Below are positions 8,182 through 18,081 of a stretch of DNA of 64,000 nt, piece by piece. The position numbers and the translations under genes are program-made. Below the pieces are notes generated by a model. That model did not search any database, was not told the origin of the DNA, and saw only the letters and a program-made list of their open reading frames with translations. This stretch comes from Parabacteroides gordonii MS-1 = DSM 23371. GTDB taxonomy: Bacteria > Bacteroidota > Bacteroidia > Bacteroidales > Tannerellaceae. Numbering within the stretch: the stretch's first letter is position 1; each line of letters begins with the position of its first letter. Location of the stretch: NCBI RefSeq assembly GCF_000969825.1, contig NZ_KQ033920.1, positions 778,917 through 842,916 of the forward strand. Reading direction: 5' to 3'.

Positions 8182-9705
8182 TTAACTTTTCTGCATTTGC
8201 TGTTGGAAAGTAATTTCGATAAACTCTGCCGGATGCGAAATAGCTACCAGCACGGTGATACGCATGATGCCTTCCAGTATGTCATCCGCTATCATGGTAT
8301 CGCCCAGCCCTACATGCACCTCGAAGGCTTCTTCGGGAGTTGTACCTGCCAGCCCACCGCGTTTCCAGACGCTACGTAAGAAGTTCTCTATCATACATTT
8401 CATGTTAATCCATGTGTTGGCATCATTCGGTTCAAACACATAGGCGCGGGCGGCATTTTTCACCGACTGCTCAAGGAAGATCATCGTACGGCGTACGTTG
8501 ATGTAACGCCAGTCCTGTGAATTGCCGTCCAGCGTGCGTGCGCCCCATACTTTGATACCTTCGCCGGGGAAGGTGCGGATGGCGTTAATTGCTTTTCCAC
8601 TCATCGGCATGTTCAGGTCTTCCTGGTCTGCATTCGTGATAGGGATTGCAGGTTTATTCACGTAATTGATGGATACGTTTGCCGGAGCTTTCCATACACC
8701 GCGCGTATTGTCTACCATTGTATAGATACCGGCCATCGCTGCTGAAGGAGGAAGGAGGTTTAGGAAGTCTTTTACTTTCTTTGCTATCAGCTTATATTGC
8801 GGCCAGTTTTGAAATAGGGTATTATGAAGGTCGTTCTTAACTTGTTTAACATCGCTGTCGGTTAATAGTTTAGCATCTGCTTTTTCACTTTCTTTCTTGT
8901 TTTGTATTTTGTAAAAACAATCTTTAATGTATTTATCCAACTGTGGATTTACAGAAGATATGCTTTTATCATAATCCCAAACCAATATTTCTCCATTGAT
9001 ATCAGTGTCTAATAACACAGAGGTTTCCAGCCACGGGTAATAGGCTGCCGAAAATTGCAGATTGGTCGTACCGATGGCGTTACGGAAAAAATCTACCGGA
9101 TCCGGTGTTTCATTACTACCTTTTTTAGGGATATCCAGAATAGCAAAGTATTTCTTGCTATCGCATAATCCTAACAGATTGGTATAAATATTTATTTGAT
9201 TATCTGCATTTACAGCTTCCGGAACGACCAACATCGTTATATCCTGCTCTTTTTTGATATTGGAAAATACAGTCGCTTTGTTTCCCTCATAAATGTCGGA
9301 TATCTTTTGGCTGTAATTTCCTATTGAAACGATATAACAGGTTCCTCCTCCGTTGGCAAAGAACAATATCATATGATAGTAAAGCGTACAAAGATTGTTT
9401 TCCAAACTGGCTTTCAGTCCTGTTCCGGCTTTTTCATCATACACACAAAGACATTTGTCTGTGTCGCCACTTTTTGCATTGACAGTTTCAATCTTGAACT
9501 TAGGTGTAGGTGCACCACCGAAATAGTTGTTATACTCCGTCATCGATGAAATTCGCATCGGCTTGTTTAGCAGAGACGTTGTGCCGTTCAGTGCTTTCTC
9601 GGTAAGGCCGATAAAGACCGGAATAGCTGTTTCGACTTCCACGATGGAATTGCCGAAGGCGTTCTTTTCTTTGATGTAAACGCCGGGGGTCTTGTATTCT
9701 CCCAT
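8182..9705 (-). CDS. eCIS tail sheath protein (shorter paralogue)
   Basis: 507 residues, starting MGEYKTPGVYIKEKNAFGNS. The C-terminal domain carries VWGARTLDGNSQDWRYINVR, then EPNDANTWINMKC and HVGLGDTMIADDILEGIM. These are the subtilisin-like contractile sheath core and C-terminal arm. Both ends are nearly identical to those of the sheath at 9739-11508, while the middle third (about residues 60-330) differs greatly, so the two arose by duplication with divergence of the outer domain. The sheath contracts to drive the tube through a membrane. Confidence 0.95.
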   Translation of the reverse strand: MGEYKTPGVYIKEKNAFGNSIVEVETAIPVFIGLTEKALNGTTSLLNKPMRISSMTEYNNYFGGAPTPKFKIETVNAKSGDTDKCLCVYDEKAGTGLKASLENNLCTLYYHMILFFANGGGTCYIVSIGNYSQKISDIYEGNKATVFSNIKKEQDITMLVVPEAVNADNQINIYTNLLGLCDSKKYFAILDIPKKGSNETPDPVDFFRNAIGTTNLQFSAAYYPWLETSVLLDTDINGEILVWDYDKSISSVNPQLDKYIKDCFYKIQNKKESEKADAKLLTDSDVKQVKNDLHNTLFQNWPQYKLIAKKVKDFLNLLPPSAAMAGIYTMVDNTRGVWKAPANVSINYVNKPAIPITNADQEDLNMPMSGKAINAIRTFPGEGIKVWGARTLDGNSQDWRYINVRRTMIFLEQSVKNAARAYVFEPNDANTWINMKCMIENFLRSVWKRGGLAGTTPEEAFEVHVGLGDTMIADDILEGIMRITVLVAISHPAEFIEITFQQQMQKS

Positions 9706-9738
9706 GATTATTATTGTATTAAGTTTAACAATGGGTTA

Positions 9739-11508
9739 TTAACTCTTTTGCATCTGTTGCTGAAAGGTAATCTCGATAAATTCGGCCGGATGCGTGACAG
9801 CTACCAATACCGTAATGCGCATAATGCCTTCCAAAATATCTTCGCCTGTCATTGTATCGCCTAAACCAACATGTACTTCAAAAGCATCTTCCGGTGTAGC
9901 TCCGGCCAGTCCGCCACGTTTCCAAACACTGCGCAGAAAGTTTTCTATCATGCATTTCATGTTGATCCACGTACCTGCATCATTCGGTTCAAACACATAG
10001 GCACGGGCGGCATTTTTCACCGATTCTTCAAGGAAAAGCAGCGTGCGACGAACATTAATATATCGCCAGTCCAGCGAATTGCCGTCCAATGTGCGTGCTC
10101 CCCAAACCTTTATTCCTTCGCCACGGAAAGTACGGATTACGTTGATCGCTTTTCCATTCATCGGTGCATTCAATTTCTCCTGTTGTTCGTTGTCGATGTC
10201 TTCAGCCGGACTATCCACGTAGTTCAACGTTACATTGGCCGGGGCTTTCCATACGCCACGACTGTTGTCTACCATCGTGTAGATACCAGCCATCGCAGCG
10301 GAAGGGGGAAGGAGGTTCAGACTTTTCTTTACTGCTTTCATAGCCTGTTGGTAGAGGTATGACGCATTGTTTAATGCCAAATGAAACCCTGTTTTATCAA
10401 CGACATAAGGAGGCGAGAACGTTATGGTTTTCTTATTGGGGGTTGATTTTTCATCTTTATCGACTGTTACCGGTACATCATTACCTAATTTTTCATGCAG
10501 TACATCTGTTGTTATATCTGCATATTTATATTCTATTCCTCCGATTGTTATCGTCTTTTCTTCTTCAACTACTAGAGTTGTGTTCATAAAGGATTCTGCA
10601 ATTCTCTGCAATTTATCATCTACTTGTGCGAATTTACCCAGATTATCATACGCAGTCTTGGTCCATGTAAACATACTACCATCCAAATCCCGATCGCCCA
10701 ATACGGAAGTATTCAACCAAGGAAAATAGGCCGCGCCATAAGACAGGAAACTTGAGCCGACGTTTTCCTGGAAAACGTTCACCTGGTCGTCAATGCGCAT
10801 ATCCTCTTTATCTTTGGGATATATGTCGAGTAGAGCGAAACGGTTCTTCATTTCATTTCCGCAATGAGAAAGCACTCTCTGCTGCACGTCTTTGAATTCA
10901 GTTTTATCCGACAGATTTACAGCTTCTGGAATTACTACCATCGTAATTTCCTGTTCTAGATTTAGCGTACTTAAAGCTTTTGTTATGACATCTTTGCTCA
11001 GTTCATCTTTGTAGCCACCCACTGAAACAATATAGCAGGTCCCTCCGCCATTAGCGAAAAACAGTAGCATATTATAATATAATGTATAATCGTTTTTTCC
11101 GTTAACGTAGAAGGCATAGCTGACTTTATATGCTTTTTTTTCTTTAATTTCAAACACTTCCTTTTCATCTGTATTTACATCTATCTGAAATATTGAAGTA
11201 TTCGGTTTTTCTATTGGTTTGTCTGGTTGTACAATTCTTTTTTTATCCTCTTCCGTCATTTCAACTTCTTCCGGATGATACTTTACAATATCCACCGTGA
11301 AATTGAGCTCCGGTGCCCCACCAAAATATTGTATAAATTCCGTCATCGACGAAATTTTCCAGGGAACATTTTTCAGGTCGTCATTGCCGTTTCGGGCCTT
11401 TTCGGTATAACCAATGAAAGCCGGAATAGCAGTTTCGGCTTCCACAACCGAGTTGCCAAAGGCGTTTTTCTCTTTGATATAAACGCCAGGTGTTTTGTAT
11501 TCGCCCAT
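9739..11508 (-). CDS. eCIS tail sheath protein (longer paralogue)
   Basis: 589 residues with the same start, MGEYKTPGVYIKEKNAFGNS, and the same C-terminal core (SAAMAGIYTMVDNSRGVWKA, VWGARTLDGNSLDWRYINVR). It is about 80 residues longer than the next gene because of insertions in the surface-exposed middle: charged stretches at about residues 75-130 and a Thr/Val-rich insert at about 305-370. It lies 33 bp upstream of the shorter paralogue. Afp and PVC also use several sheath paralogues. Which one forms the bulk of the particle cannot be told from sequence. Confidence 0.95.
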   Translation of the reverse strand: MGEYKTPGVYIKEKNAFGNSVVEAETAIPAFIGYTEKARNGNDDLKNVPWKISSMTEFIQYFGGAPELNFTVDIVKYHPEEVEMTEEDKKRIVQPDKPIEKPNTSIFQIDVNTDEKEVFEIKEKKAYKVSYAFYVNGKNDYTLYYNMLLFFANGGGTCYIVSVGGYKDELSKDVITKALSTLNLEQEITMVVIPEAVNLSDKTEFKDVQQRVLSHCGNEMKNRFALLDIYPKDKEDMRIDDQVNVFQENVGSSFLSYGAAYFPWLNTSVLGDRDLDGSMFTWTKTAYDNLGKFAQVDDKLQRIAESFMNTTLVVEEEKTITIGGIEYKYADITTDVLHEKLGNDVPVTVDKDEKSTPNKKTITFSPPYVVDKTGFHLALNNASYLYQQAMKAVKKSLNLLPPSAAMAGIYTMVDNSRGVWKAPANVTLNYVDSPAEDIDNEQQEKLNAPMNGKAINVIRTFRGEGIKVWGARTLDGNSLDWRYINVRRTLLFLEESVKNAARAYVFEPNDAGTWINMKCMIENFLRSVWKRGGLAGATPEDAFEVHVGLGDTMTGEDILEGIMRITVLVAVTHPAEFIEITFQQQMQKS

Positions 11509-11541
11509 AAATTAGAATTTTAAGATTAGTAATTATCGTTT

Positions 11542-12453
11542 TTATAAATAACAAACTTCCCTAATGATATCCGGACGGCTGGCAATATACTTACCTAGTT
11601 GCGGAACAGGAATAAACTTACTTATAACTATTCTTTTGTCATCGGATAAACGTTCATAAAGAGTAAGTGTAAAATCATAACATTTTTTTGTCTCTATTTT
11701 CACTTCAGAAATAACTCGGTATACATTATTACCAAGCATACTATTTTCATATTTCTCAGAAGTATCGAAAATAATTTTATTCTTATGTGCATTAGATTCA
11801 AGTACCAAAGACCTTATTGGGGTGTCCTTCTCGGTTTTATCCTTAAAAACAAATAGGAACTCCCAATAATAAGAACTAGAGCAAAACTTAATGGTGTATC
11901 TTTGATCTGGTTTTGTTGGTAACCATTCTATTTCTTCCCACATTTGCCCTAATAGTTTTATCGTTTCTAGCTGACTGGTATCATTTTCCGATTCATCTAA
12001 CATAGTTTGCAACGTTTGTATTGTTTGTTGCAAAGAGAATAATTTAGTGATTGTAGCTTGGATAGGCTTCAATACAACCCGACAAAACTCACCCTGATGT
12101 TTTGTTTTATCTGGAACCGGAAGCGGATTGAATTCTATAGTACTCTCTTTTCCAAGGCGGATTTGATAAAGTTGTAGCAGATTGTAATCCTCTTTTAGTG
12201 AAATCTTTCTTATAAATTCCGGATCATCCACTGTTATAGAAACTTCCAGTATATCGTTTTCCATAAATCCAGCATTATTATCTTCTACAAACCATTGCCA
12301 TTCATAGGGAGCAGTTTGCCTGAAAGACACGCCACGCCGCTTCATCAGCTCATCGGTTTGGGATGTAGGCTTCAGACTTAGATGACTGTTTATGGGTGGA
12401 GTATAATAGTCGTGTTCCAGTCGTATACCAGCTATTGCTATGAATCGGCTCAT
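11542..12453 (-). CDS. conserved eCIS-associated protein of unknown function
   Basis: 303 residues, no signal peptide, no membrane segment. It starts MSRFIAIAGIRLEHDYYTPP and has LKPTSQTDELMKRRGVSFRQ near residue 27, then alternating beta strands and one helical stretch (about 130-170). I do not recognise a named domain. It sits between the DUF4255 gene (12 bp) and the first sheath gene (33 bp), a position held by an unknown protein in Bacteroidales injection-system clusters. The gene is AT-rich compared with the sheath core. It is possibly an assembly or terminator-complex protein. Confidence 0.7.
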   Translation of the reverse strand: MSRFIAIAGIRLEHDYYTPPINSHLSLKPTSQTDELMKRRGVSFRQTAPYEWQWFVEDNNAGFMENDILEVSITVDDPEFIRKISLKEDYNLLQLYQIRLGKESTIEFNPLPVPDKTKHQGEFCRVVLKPIQATITKLFSLQQTIQTLQTMLDESENDTSQLETIKLLGQMWEEIEWLPTKPDQRYTIKFCSSSYYWEFLFVFKDKTEKDTPIRSLVLESNAHKNKIIFDTSEKYENSMLGNNVYRVISEVKIETKKCYDFTLTLYERLSDDKRIVISKFIPVPQLGKYIASRPDIIREVCYL

Positions 12454-12465
12454 ATTAGTTCTTTG

Positions 12466-13002
12466 TTATTTTGTTAAATGTATATTCTGCTCACCTGCAA
12501 TACCGGTACTTCCACTGGTTTCTTTGGCATCTATTGTCAGTTTGCGCAGCTTACACATTACTGATGGATAATATTGTCCACCTAATGTTGTCCAGATATT
12601 GTTGATATCTTGTGTAGACAGCGTTACAATTTCTGTTGTATACGTCTGTCCATTCAAATCAAAATAGGGATGGGACTGCATGAATGTTAGTGCTTCAGAC
12701 AAGACAGACAATGACTCTGCATAACGTTTTTCACCGTATACTGCGGCTAGCATCAGATCCAGATTCAACAGTAGTGGCGGATAACTTCTTTCATACTCCG
12801 AACCGTTCCGACGGATACTTCCCGAGATACCTCCAGCTGTTTCCCGTTCAATATTAACTAACGAGATAATCAATTTACAAGGCCGCTCTTCCGAGCCGTT
12901 ACCTATAAATCCTACCTCTGCTACTCCTTCAGGCTGGGGGAACTTTCTCCGCAGATATTCATCCAAACGGGCTGAGAAATGTGTTAAAGCCATTCTTATC
13001 AT
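12466..13002 (-). CDS. DUF4255/Pvc16 N-terminal family protein (Afp16-like cap)
   Basis: 178 residues. The pattern LTHFSARLDEYLRRKF, then LIISLVNIERE and PPLLLNLDLMLAAVYGEKRY with LSEALTFMQSHPYF, is that of DUF4255, the N-terminal domain of Pvc16/Afp16, which caps the tube and terminates sheath assembly. It is the first gene of the eCIS operon. Two starts are possible, ATG 13002 and ATG 12993 (MALTHF); the second gives the more usual N-terminus. A Bacteroidales-type promoter lies just upstream. Confidence 0.88.
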   Translation of the reverse strand: MIRMALTHFSARLDEYLRRKFPQPEGVAEVGFIGNGSEERPCKLIISLVNIERETAGGISGSIRRNGSEYERSYPPLLLNLDLMLAAVYGEKRYAESLSVLSEALTFMQSHPYFDLNGQTYTTEIVTLSTQDINNIWTTLGGQYYPSVMCKLRKLTIDAKETSGSTGIAGEQNIHLTK

Positions 13003-13026
13003 ATTGTCTCATTGAGTTTATTAGCG

Positions 13027-13053
13027 GAAAGATATCAAAGAAATTGAAAACAA
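13027..13053 (-). promoter_or_regulatory. candidate promoter of the eCIS operon
   Basis: On the minus strand TATCTTTC (13034-13027) is one base off the Bacteroidales -7 consensus TAnnTTTG, and TTG (13053-13051) lies at about the right distance for the -33 element. It ends about 25 bp before the first gene, after a 170-bp gap from the preceding operon. Confidence 0.4.
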
Positions 13054-13171
13054 TGAAATTAAATTTGCAGACGACCTGAAATAGGATTTGAAATGCTGAT
13101 TTAGGGCTGTGAGCGTAAATTGAACTACTTAAGAGAATTGGATATGGAGAAAGCCGAGAGGAGACAGAATG

Positions 13172-15055
13172 TCATGATTCTTTAGTAAGAGGATACTGCT
13201 TTAGATATTCGCTAGGGGTAAGATTTGTCTTTCGTTTAAAGTTACGATAAAAGGCATCGGTGGAAGAAAAACCTGCTTCATTAGCCAAGTCGGATAATTT
13301 CTTTCCTGAATGAATTTGTTCCAATAAATAATCAACACGAAAATCGTTGATCCATTGATTGTAGTTTTTGTTAGAACAGGTATTAATGCATGATGACAGA
13401 TAGGAGTGGTTAGTGCCCAATATTTTTGCCAATGATTTAAGCTTCAGATTTTTATTAAGATATAACTTTTCAGAACTTACTTTCTTTTGGGCTGCACGGA
13501 AAAGTTTTTCTTCAGAGCTAAGTGGCATCTTATTCTCTGGTGTAGCCAATGGTTCGGGTTGTTCCGCTTCTTTATCCTGATTTAGTATAACCGATAACCG
13601 CTTCTTCCGTTGCTGATAAATGTAGCCTATAGCGCATATAAAAAAGAGGAATAAGACTGCACAAGCGGATGAGACAGCAATTATGCGGTGTGAATTAATC
13701 AATAAAGCTTCCTGCATTTCGAGTTTGTGCATTAAATCTTTAATCTGCAAACGATCCATAAGATTTTTACTTTCACGTTCTTTATTGACCTTGTTAATGA
13801 TTTGCTGGATGGAGTCTCGACGTACTAATAAATCTACGGCTTTTTCATATTGCTTGGTAGCCCGACAAAAAGAGCTATAGCGGGTAAGGGCATCGACTTG
13901 GATCTCCAAGTGAATTGGATTTTTAATATCTTTCTTCATTAAAGGTTCTACAGCTGTAAAAAACTGACCTGCTTGTCGGTAGTTACTACTTTGTTGATAT
14001 AAAGTTGCTAAAGAACAGTAGGTCGTTAAAAAATTAAAGGGAAGTGATGTTTCTATCCTTTTTTTTCGAAAAAGTTCTACCTGGTTTTGAAATTGCATAT
14101 TGGCTTTTTCCAAATAAACACAAGCTGAATCTATTTTATTTTCTGCAATATAGGTCTCTGCAATAGAACAATAAAAACTCATCCCATTTCCCATTTTCAA
14201 CTTGTCATTCATTTTAGTTAAACAGAAACGGGCACTATCTGGCTTTTGTAGTTCTAAATAACATGTAGATAATATGGAATAAACTGAAGGTATAAATGAT
14301 GTTATAGTATCTGTTACCATCATTTTATTAGTATACTTCACTACTTCCTCATATTGTTTTGAGTCATATAAAAGATAAACTAATCGAATTAGGCATTCTT
14401 TACTCAAATTTGGGAAATGATTCTCTATTGTCAGTTGATAAGCTTCTTTATACAAGGATATACTTTTTTCTTGATCACCCAATATTGCAAATTGATTTGC
14501 TATTGCGGAAAGATCCTCTATTACAAGTTCTGTTCTTTCTGCTGCACGATGTTCTTTCAAAAGTTCAAACCAAATTGGTAAATACTGCTCATGCAATCCT
14601 CTTCTACTCAATAATATTGCTTTTATTTTTCTAATGCCCCATTTTTCTTCTTGTGAAAGTGAGTAATTCACCTCGAGTTTATCAATTAGTTGAATACCTT
14701 TTATGTCTATATTAGGAATTCTCTGTTCATTCAATTTCGCGTAAAGGCTAAGTAATTGTAACAATATTTTCTTTCTCTCCTTCTTTGATGTAATGGAAAG
14801 ACTTTCTAGTAAAATATTTTCTTGTTTTTGCATTCCATCTATATCTTTTTCATTCCGACAGGAGATTTGAAATAATATTTTGGCCTGCTGTTGAGATGGT
14901 AATTTTTGTACATTTTGCCATAAAGAATCGAAAGATAAAGATAGAATAGGTGTTGTTGCTAATTCTTTATTTAACAAATTAATATTCTCTTGCCCCTGAT
15001 TTATACAACCAATGCATATGAAAAATATAAGAAGAAATAGATGGAATGCTTTCAT
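13172..15055 (-). CDS. membrane TPR sensor with AraC-type HTH
   Basis: The chosen start is ATG 15055, 627 residues, because it gives a clean signal: MKAFHLFLLIFFICIGC with a lipobox-like Cys. An upstream in-frame start would overlap the ferredoxin gene. Tetratricopeptide-like helical repeats fill about residues 90-440, one membrane segment lies at 457-481, and the last 110 residues are an AraC helix-turn-helix (LKSLAKILGTNHSYLSSCIN, then LSDLANEAGFSSTDAFYRNF). This architecture puts the TPR domain in the periplasm and the HTH in the cytoplasm. It lies 8 bp after the ferredoxin gene, so it is probably an autoregulator of the TonB operon. Confidence 0.85.
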   Translation of the reverse strand: MKAFHLFLLIFFICIGCINQGQENINLLNKELATTPILSLSFDSLWQNVQKLPSQQQAKILFQISCRNEKDIDGMQKQENILLESLSITSKKERKKILLQLLSLYAKLNEQRIPNIDIKGIQLIDKLEVNYSLSQEEKWGIRKIKAILLSRRGLHEQYLPIWFELLKEHRAAERTELVIEDLSAIANQFAILGDQEKSISLYKEAYQLTIENHFPNLSKECLIRLVYLLYDSKQYEEVVKYTNKMMVTDTITSFIPSVYSILSTCYLELQKPDSARFCLTKMNDKLKMGNGMSFYCSIAETYIAENKIDSACVYLEKANMQFQNQVELFRKKRIETSLPFNFLTTYCSLATLYQQSSNYRQAGQFFTAVEPLMKKDIKNPIHLEIQVDALTRYSSFCRATKQYEKAVDLLVRRDSIQQIINKVNKERESKNLMDRLQIKDLMHKLEMQEALLINSHRIIAVSSACAVLFLFFICAIGYIYQQRKKRLSVILNQDKEAEQPEPLATPENKMPLSSEEKLFRAAQKKVSSEKLYLNKNLKLKSLAKILGTNHSYLSSCINTCSNKNYNQWINDFRVDYLLEQIHSGKKLSDLANEAGFSSTDAFYRNFKRKTNLTPSEYLKQYPLTKES

Positions 15056-15063
15056 TTTTTCAA

Positions 15064-15294
15064 TTAAGTCAATACTATAGCATCTGATGCACAAGCTCCA
15101 GCGCAATCACCACACCAGTTACAATCAATCTGGCTAGTTATTATTATTCTTTTATCTTTAACTTTAAGTAGTCCACGTTTACAAGCAACCACACATTCTC
15201 CACAAACCGTACATTTTGAATAGTCAATAGTCCATAATGTTTTAGGTATATCCTGTTCTGTTTGTTCTAAAATTTTCCCTTCATTGTTTTCCAT
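15064..15294 (-). CDS. ferredoxin with two 4Fe-4S clusters
   Basis: 76 residues with two cluster motifs: CTVCGECVVACKRG (residues about 32-45) and CNWCGDCAGACASD (about 59-72). The second has CxxCxxCxxxC without the usual Pro after the last Cys. It has no signal peptide, so it is cytoplasmic. It carries electrons between unknown partners. It sits between the DUF6850 barrel gene (45 bp) and the TPR/HTH gene (8 bp). The link with outer-membrane uptake genes suggests a redox step on imported metal or cofactor, an inference only. Confidence 0.9.
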   Translation of the reverse strand: MENNEGKILEQTEQDIPKTLWTIDYSKCTVCGECVVACKRGLLKVKDKRIIITSQIDCNWCGDCAGACASDAIVLT

Positions 15295-15339
15295 AATACT
15301 GTTGTTTTTTTAATTATTTATCAAAACTACATATTCTAT

Positions 15340-16887
15340 TTAAAATAGCAATCCGATTTGTGCCGTTATTTTTCGTGAATCAGTATAAATTACATCTCGA
15401 GGTGTCTTTTCAAAATCAAACGTCAGCTGAATAAACCAGCGAAAAAGAGTTGATCTGGTATAAGTTACAGAAGAATGTAACCCCCAACGCGACATCGTTT
15501 CATAATCGAACACTTGTTGTAATCTGCTGTGATTCTGCCATAAGGTGATTTCCGGAGCATTTTCTTCAGGTGACAGCTGCTTTTCTTCCATAATCGATCC
15601 ACCACCTTTCCCATATTGAGTTCCCAAAGATAAGTCGAGTGAGGCATTTGGTAATAAAAAATTTTGAACAAATGTAGTATGGATTGTAAACCGGTGAATC
15701 GGCTGTGTATACTCCGCCGGATAGAATAATAAAGCTGTTTTCGCCTGACGATAACTAATACCTGAAAGGATATAAAAATAGGAATGCCAGGCATCACGTA
15801 ACCGATAATATCCATAATTCAAAGCATATCGGCTTGTACGCCGAGTAGAGCGAAGTAATCTTCCATCCGATTGCCAGGTATCCGATTCCACTTGATGCTG
15901 CAATGGATCAAAGTTATCAGCATGACTAAATGTAGCCAGCCATTCCCATTCATGCCTGCAACCGGGGAACACCTGCTGTAACTTACCTTTATACTCCACC
16001 TGCCAGCTATCCGTTTCGCCTTCTTTCTTATTTTTTATACGGTCACTCTCTACTGTCTGTCCGGCGAAACTCCCACAGATCTCCTGGTATAATTGGAAAG
16101 AACCACGATTCAAGTCAAACTGTAAAGCACCACCAACCTCTTGTCCGGTATAATACCAATTCACATTTTCGCCCCATGATAAGGTTTTAAAGAATCCCAA
16201 CGGATAAGCTACCAGGACGGGATAAGTTGTATGACTACCCATATTTTGATAATCTACGGTCTCTTTTCGACGGACATAAAGCAGTGACGCGCCCCAATAT
16301 AAATTCCCGCACAGATATCCCACACCCGGTGTAAGGCGCCACTCCATCCACTGATTTTTATTTCGTGGATCAATATCTTTGGCAGTCAGTTGTACTTTAT
16401 AATCCGCTTTTACACCCAGTAACCATTGCCGATGGATCGGCAGAGAAAAACCTCCCGACAATTGATATTGCTCCGAACGTTGCTTTCCACTTATGGAGTC
16501 ACACAAGTTTATAGCCTGCCAATAGTCACCTGTCATTCCATTCCAGTTCTGTTGTCGATTCTGAAACTGGGTGTAACCGATCTTACCATAAAGCGACACT
16601 TTATTTACAGTCTGAAATGATTCGCTATATACAGAGTACACATCCGCAGAAGCCGGAAGACTGACGTTCCCAAAATTTCCTTTGTGATGGCCATAACTTG
16701 CTTCCGCCACAGAGAAAGAACGGAAACGATTAAACGACAATCCCACAGGGTTAGCGCCGCCCAACCAGCTATTGTGTCTATACACTTCTTTTATCGAAGG
16801 TATATACAACGTATCCGTTTGAGCAGAAACCGTCGTGGATAACGAAAATAATAGTCCGAACAATATTTCCCGGCTTCTCATGGCCAT
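15340..16887 (-). CDS. DUF6850-type outer membrane beta-barrel protein
   Basis: 515 residues. The N-terminus has a signal peptide (MRSREILFGLLFSLSTTVSAQ), so translation probably begins at the second Met. The rest alternates aromatic and polar residues as in a beta-barrel, ending in TAQIGLLF with a C-terminal Phe, the usual barrel-assembly signal. I associate this size and pattern with the DUF6850 family. The start codon overlaps the stop of the DUF4876 gene by one base, so translation is coupled. It is probably an outer-membrane partner of the TonB receptor upstream; the substrate is unknown. Confidence 0.75.
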   Translation of the reverse strand: MAMRSREILFGLLFSLSTTVSAQTDTLYIPSIKEVYRHNSWLGGANPVGLSFNRFRSFSVAEASYGHHKGNFGNVSLPASADVYSVYSESFQTVNKVSLYGKIGYTQFQNRQQNWNGMTGDYWQAINLCDSISGKQRSEQYQLSGGFSLPIHRQWLLGVKADYKVQLTAKDIDPRNKNQWMEWRLTPGVGYLCGNLYWGASLLYVRRKETVDYQNMGSHTTYPVLVAYPLGFFKTLSWGENVNWYYTGQEVGGALQFDLNRGSFQLYQEICGSFAGQTVESDRIKNKKEGETDSWQVEYKGKLQQVFPGCRHEWEWLATFSHADNFDPLQHQVESDTWQSDGRLLRSTRRTSRYALNYGYYRLRDAWHSYFYILSGISYRQAKTALLFYPAEYTQPIHRFTIHTTFVQNFLLPNASLDLSLGTQYGKGGGSIMEEKQLSPEENAPEITLWQNHSRLQQVFDYETMSRWGLHSSVTYTRSTLFRWFIQLTFDFEKTPRDVIYTDSRKITAQIGLLF

Positions 16888-18053
16888 TATTTTGTTTTTA
16901 GGGTAGCAAATGTAACTTCCATATCTTCGGCGGAATTATTTGTATCTTGATAAATAACATGTCCGTCTGCCATTCCTGTTTTCTTTCTGATAATCGACCG
17001 GCCTGAATACCTGTCTCCCGGAATATAACATTTCCCGTTATCAAGTTCATTAGGCACTCGCTTAGGTGAATTGATATCTTTCACACACTCTATACAGTCT
17101 ATTACCCATTCCTGAGGAACCATCAGATAACGCTTGTCTTGATTAGCCGCCTGGGGACGCGGTTCGCGATTATCCGGATCTTGTACATATTCTTCCGGTG
17201 AATCCTGCAAGCTGAATACCATAAATGTAGGGCCAAAAACCGGGAGAGAGTACATTACTAATAAAGGATTCAGATTTGCGAGCAACGTCATGGGTTTAAC
17301 ACCGGTAGTAATATTTTGCCGTTCAAGACTCACATCCCAAAATCCCCAATCGACCCCGGACAGATCGACAGAGTTAGCGTGTTGAAACTCTCCGCCCGTA
17401 TGATCCACGGCATTCGTGGCAATGGTTGTTTCTTCTCCCGGTGCCAAAGGATATTCTTTCCCTTTTCCGGGAAACTGCCAGGTCAGATCATTTACCGGAA
17501 TCCGTTTCATATCCGTATAATTCATCCAGGGAGATTCCAGATTGTTACCCGGATCCACAATTCCGACACACAAACCATCCAGATAAATTGTCTGATCTGA
17601 ATTGTTATATAAGGTCACATACTGATCTGCCTGATATTCTTTATCATTCAATCCCTTGCAACCACCAAAGTAAATCTCTTTAATGACAAGAGCATTTATT
17701 TTAGCCTGTGATAACGGTAGCTCTATCATACCTTGTTCCTGGTCTGAAAGCAACGATAAAGATTCTATTCTTCCGCTAAAAATCAGTCCGGAAGCGGCTT
17801 GATAATGTACCGAAGCAGCATAGTAACCCGGTTCAACGTTGAATGAAGCCTTTCCTGTAGATGAACAATGCACAGAATACACAGTTCCCTGATCTTTATT
17901 CGTCAGTGCAACTTCCATTTCTTCATAAGGCAACGTTGAATAACCTTCGGGAGCAACTAGCTGGATATAAATACTGGAAGATTGTTTCTCATCTTCCGAA
18001 CAGGAAGCAAAGAATAAAACTAAAGCAAGTAATAAGTAAAAACCTTTTTTCAT
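16887..18053 (-). CDS. DUF4876-type lipoprotein
   Basis: 388 residues with lipoprotein signal MKKGFYLLLALVLFFASC followed by SEDEKQ, an acidic export signal for surface lipoproteins. A small beta domain at about residues 25-125 (SIYIQLVAPEGYSTLPYEEM, then VEPGYYAASVHYQA) precedes a region starting ALVIKEIYFGGCKGLNDKEY, the hallmark I know for DUF4876. It is 28 bp after the TonB receptor gene and overlaps the DUF6850 gene by one base. It is probably the surface substrate-binding partner of the receptor, comparable in position to SusD, but unrelated in sequence. Confidence 0.78.
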   Translation of the reverse strand: MKKGFYLLLALVLFFASCSEDEKQSSSIYIQLVAPEGYSTLPYEEMEVALTNKDQGTVYSVHCSSTGKASFNVEPGYYAASVHYQAASGLIFSGRIESLSLLSDQEQGMIELPLSQAKINALVIKEIYFGGCKGLNDKEYQADQYVTLYNNSDQTIYLDGLCVGIVDPGNNLESPWMNYTDMKRIPVNDLTWQFPGKGKEYPLAPGEETTIATNAVDHTGGEFQHANSVDLSGVDWGFWDVSLERQNITTGVKPMTLLANLNPLLVMYSLPVFGPTFMVFSLQDSPEEYVQDPDNREPRPQAANQDKRYLMVPQEWVIDCIECVKDINSPKRVPNELDNGKCYIPGDRYSGRSIIRKKTGMADGHVIYQDTNNSAEDMEVTFATLKTK

Positions 18054-18081
18054 TTGATGTTTTTTTATATTAAAAACTCTT

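Noticed and set aside
1..13002. Type VI secretion system because of VgrG and PAAR
   Set aside because: There is no TssB/TssC, TssJLM or Hcp; the double gp18-like sheath, two tube genes, LysM, DUF5908 and DUF4255 fit an eCIS.
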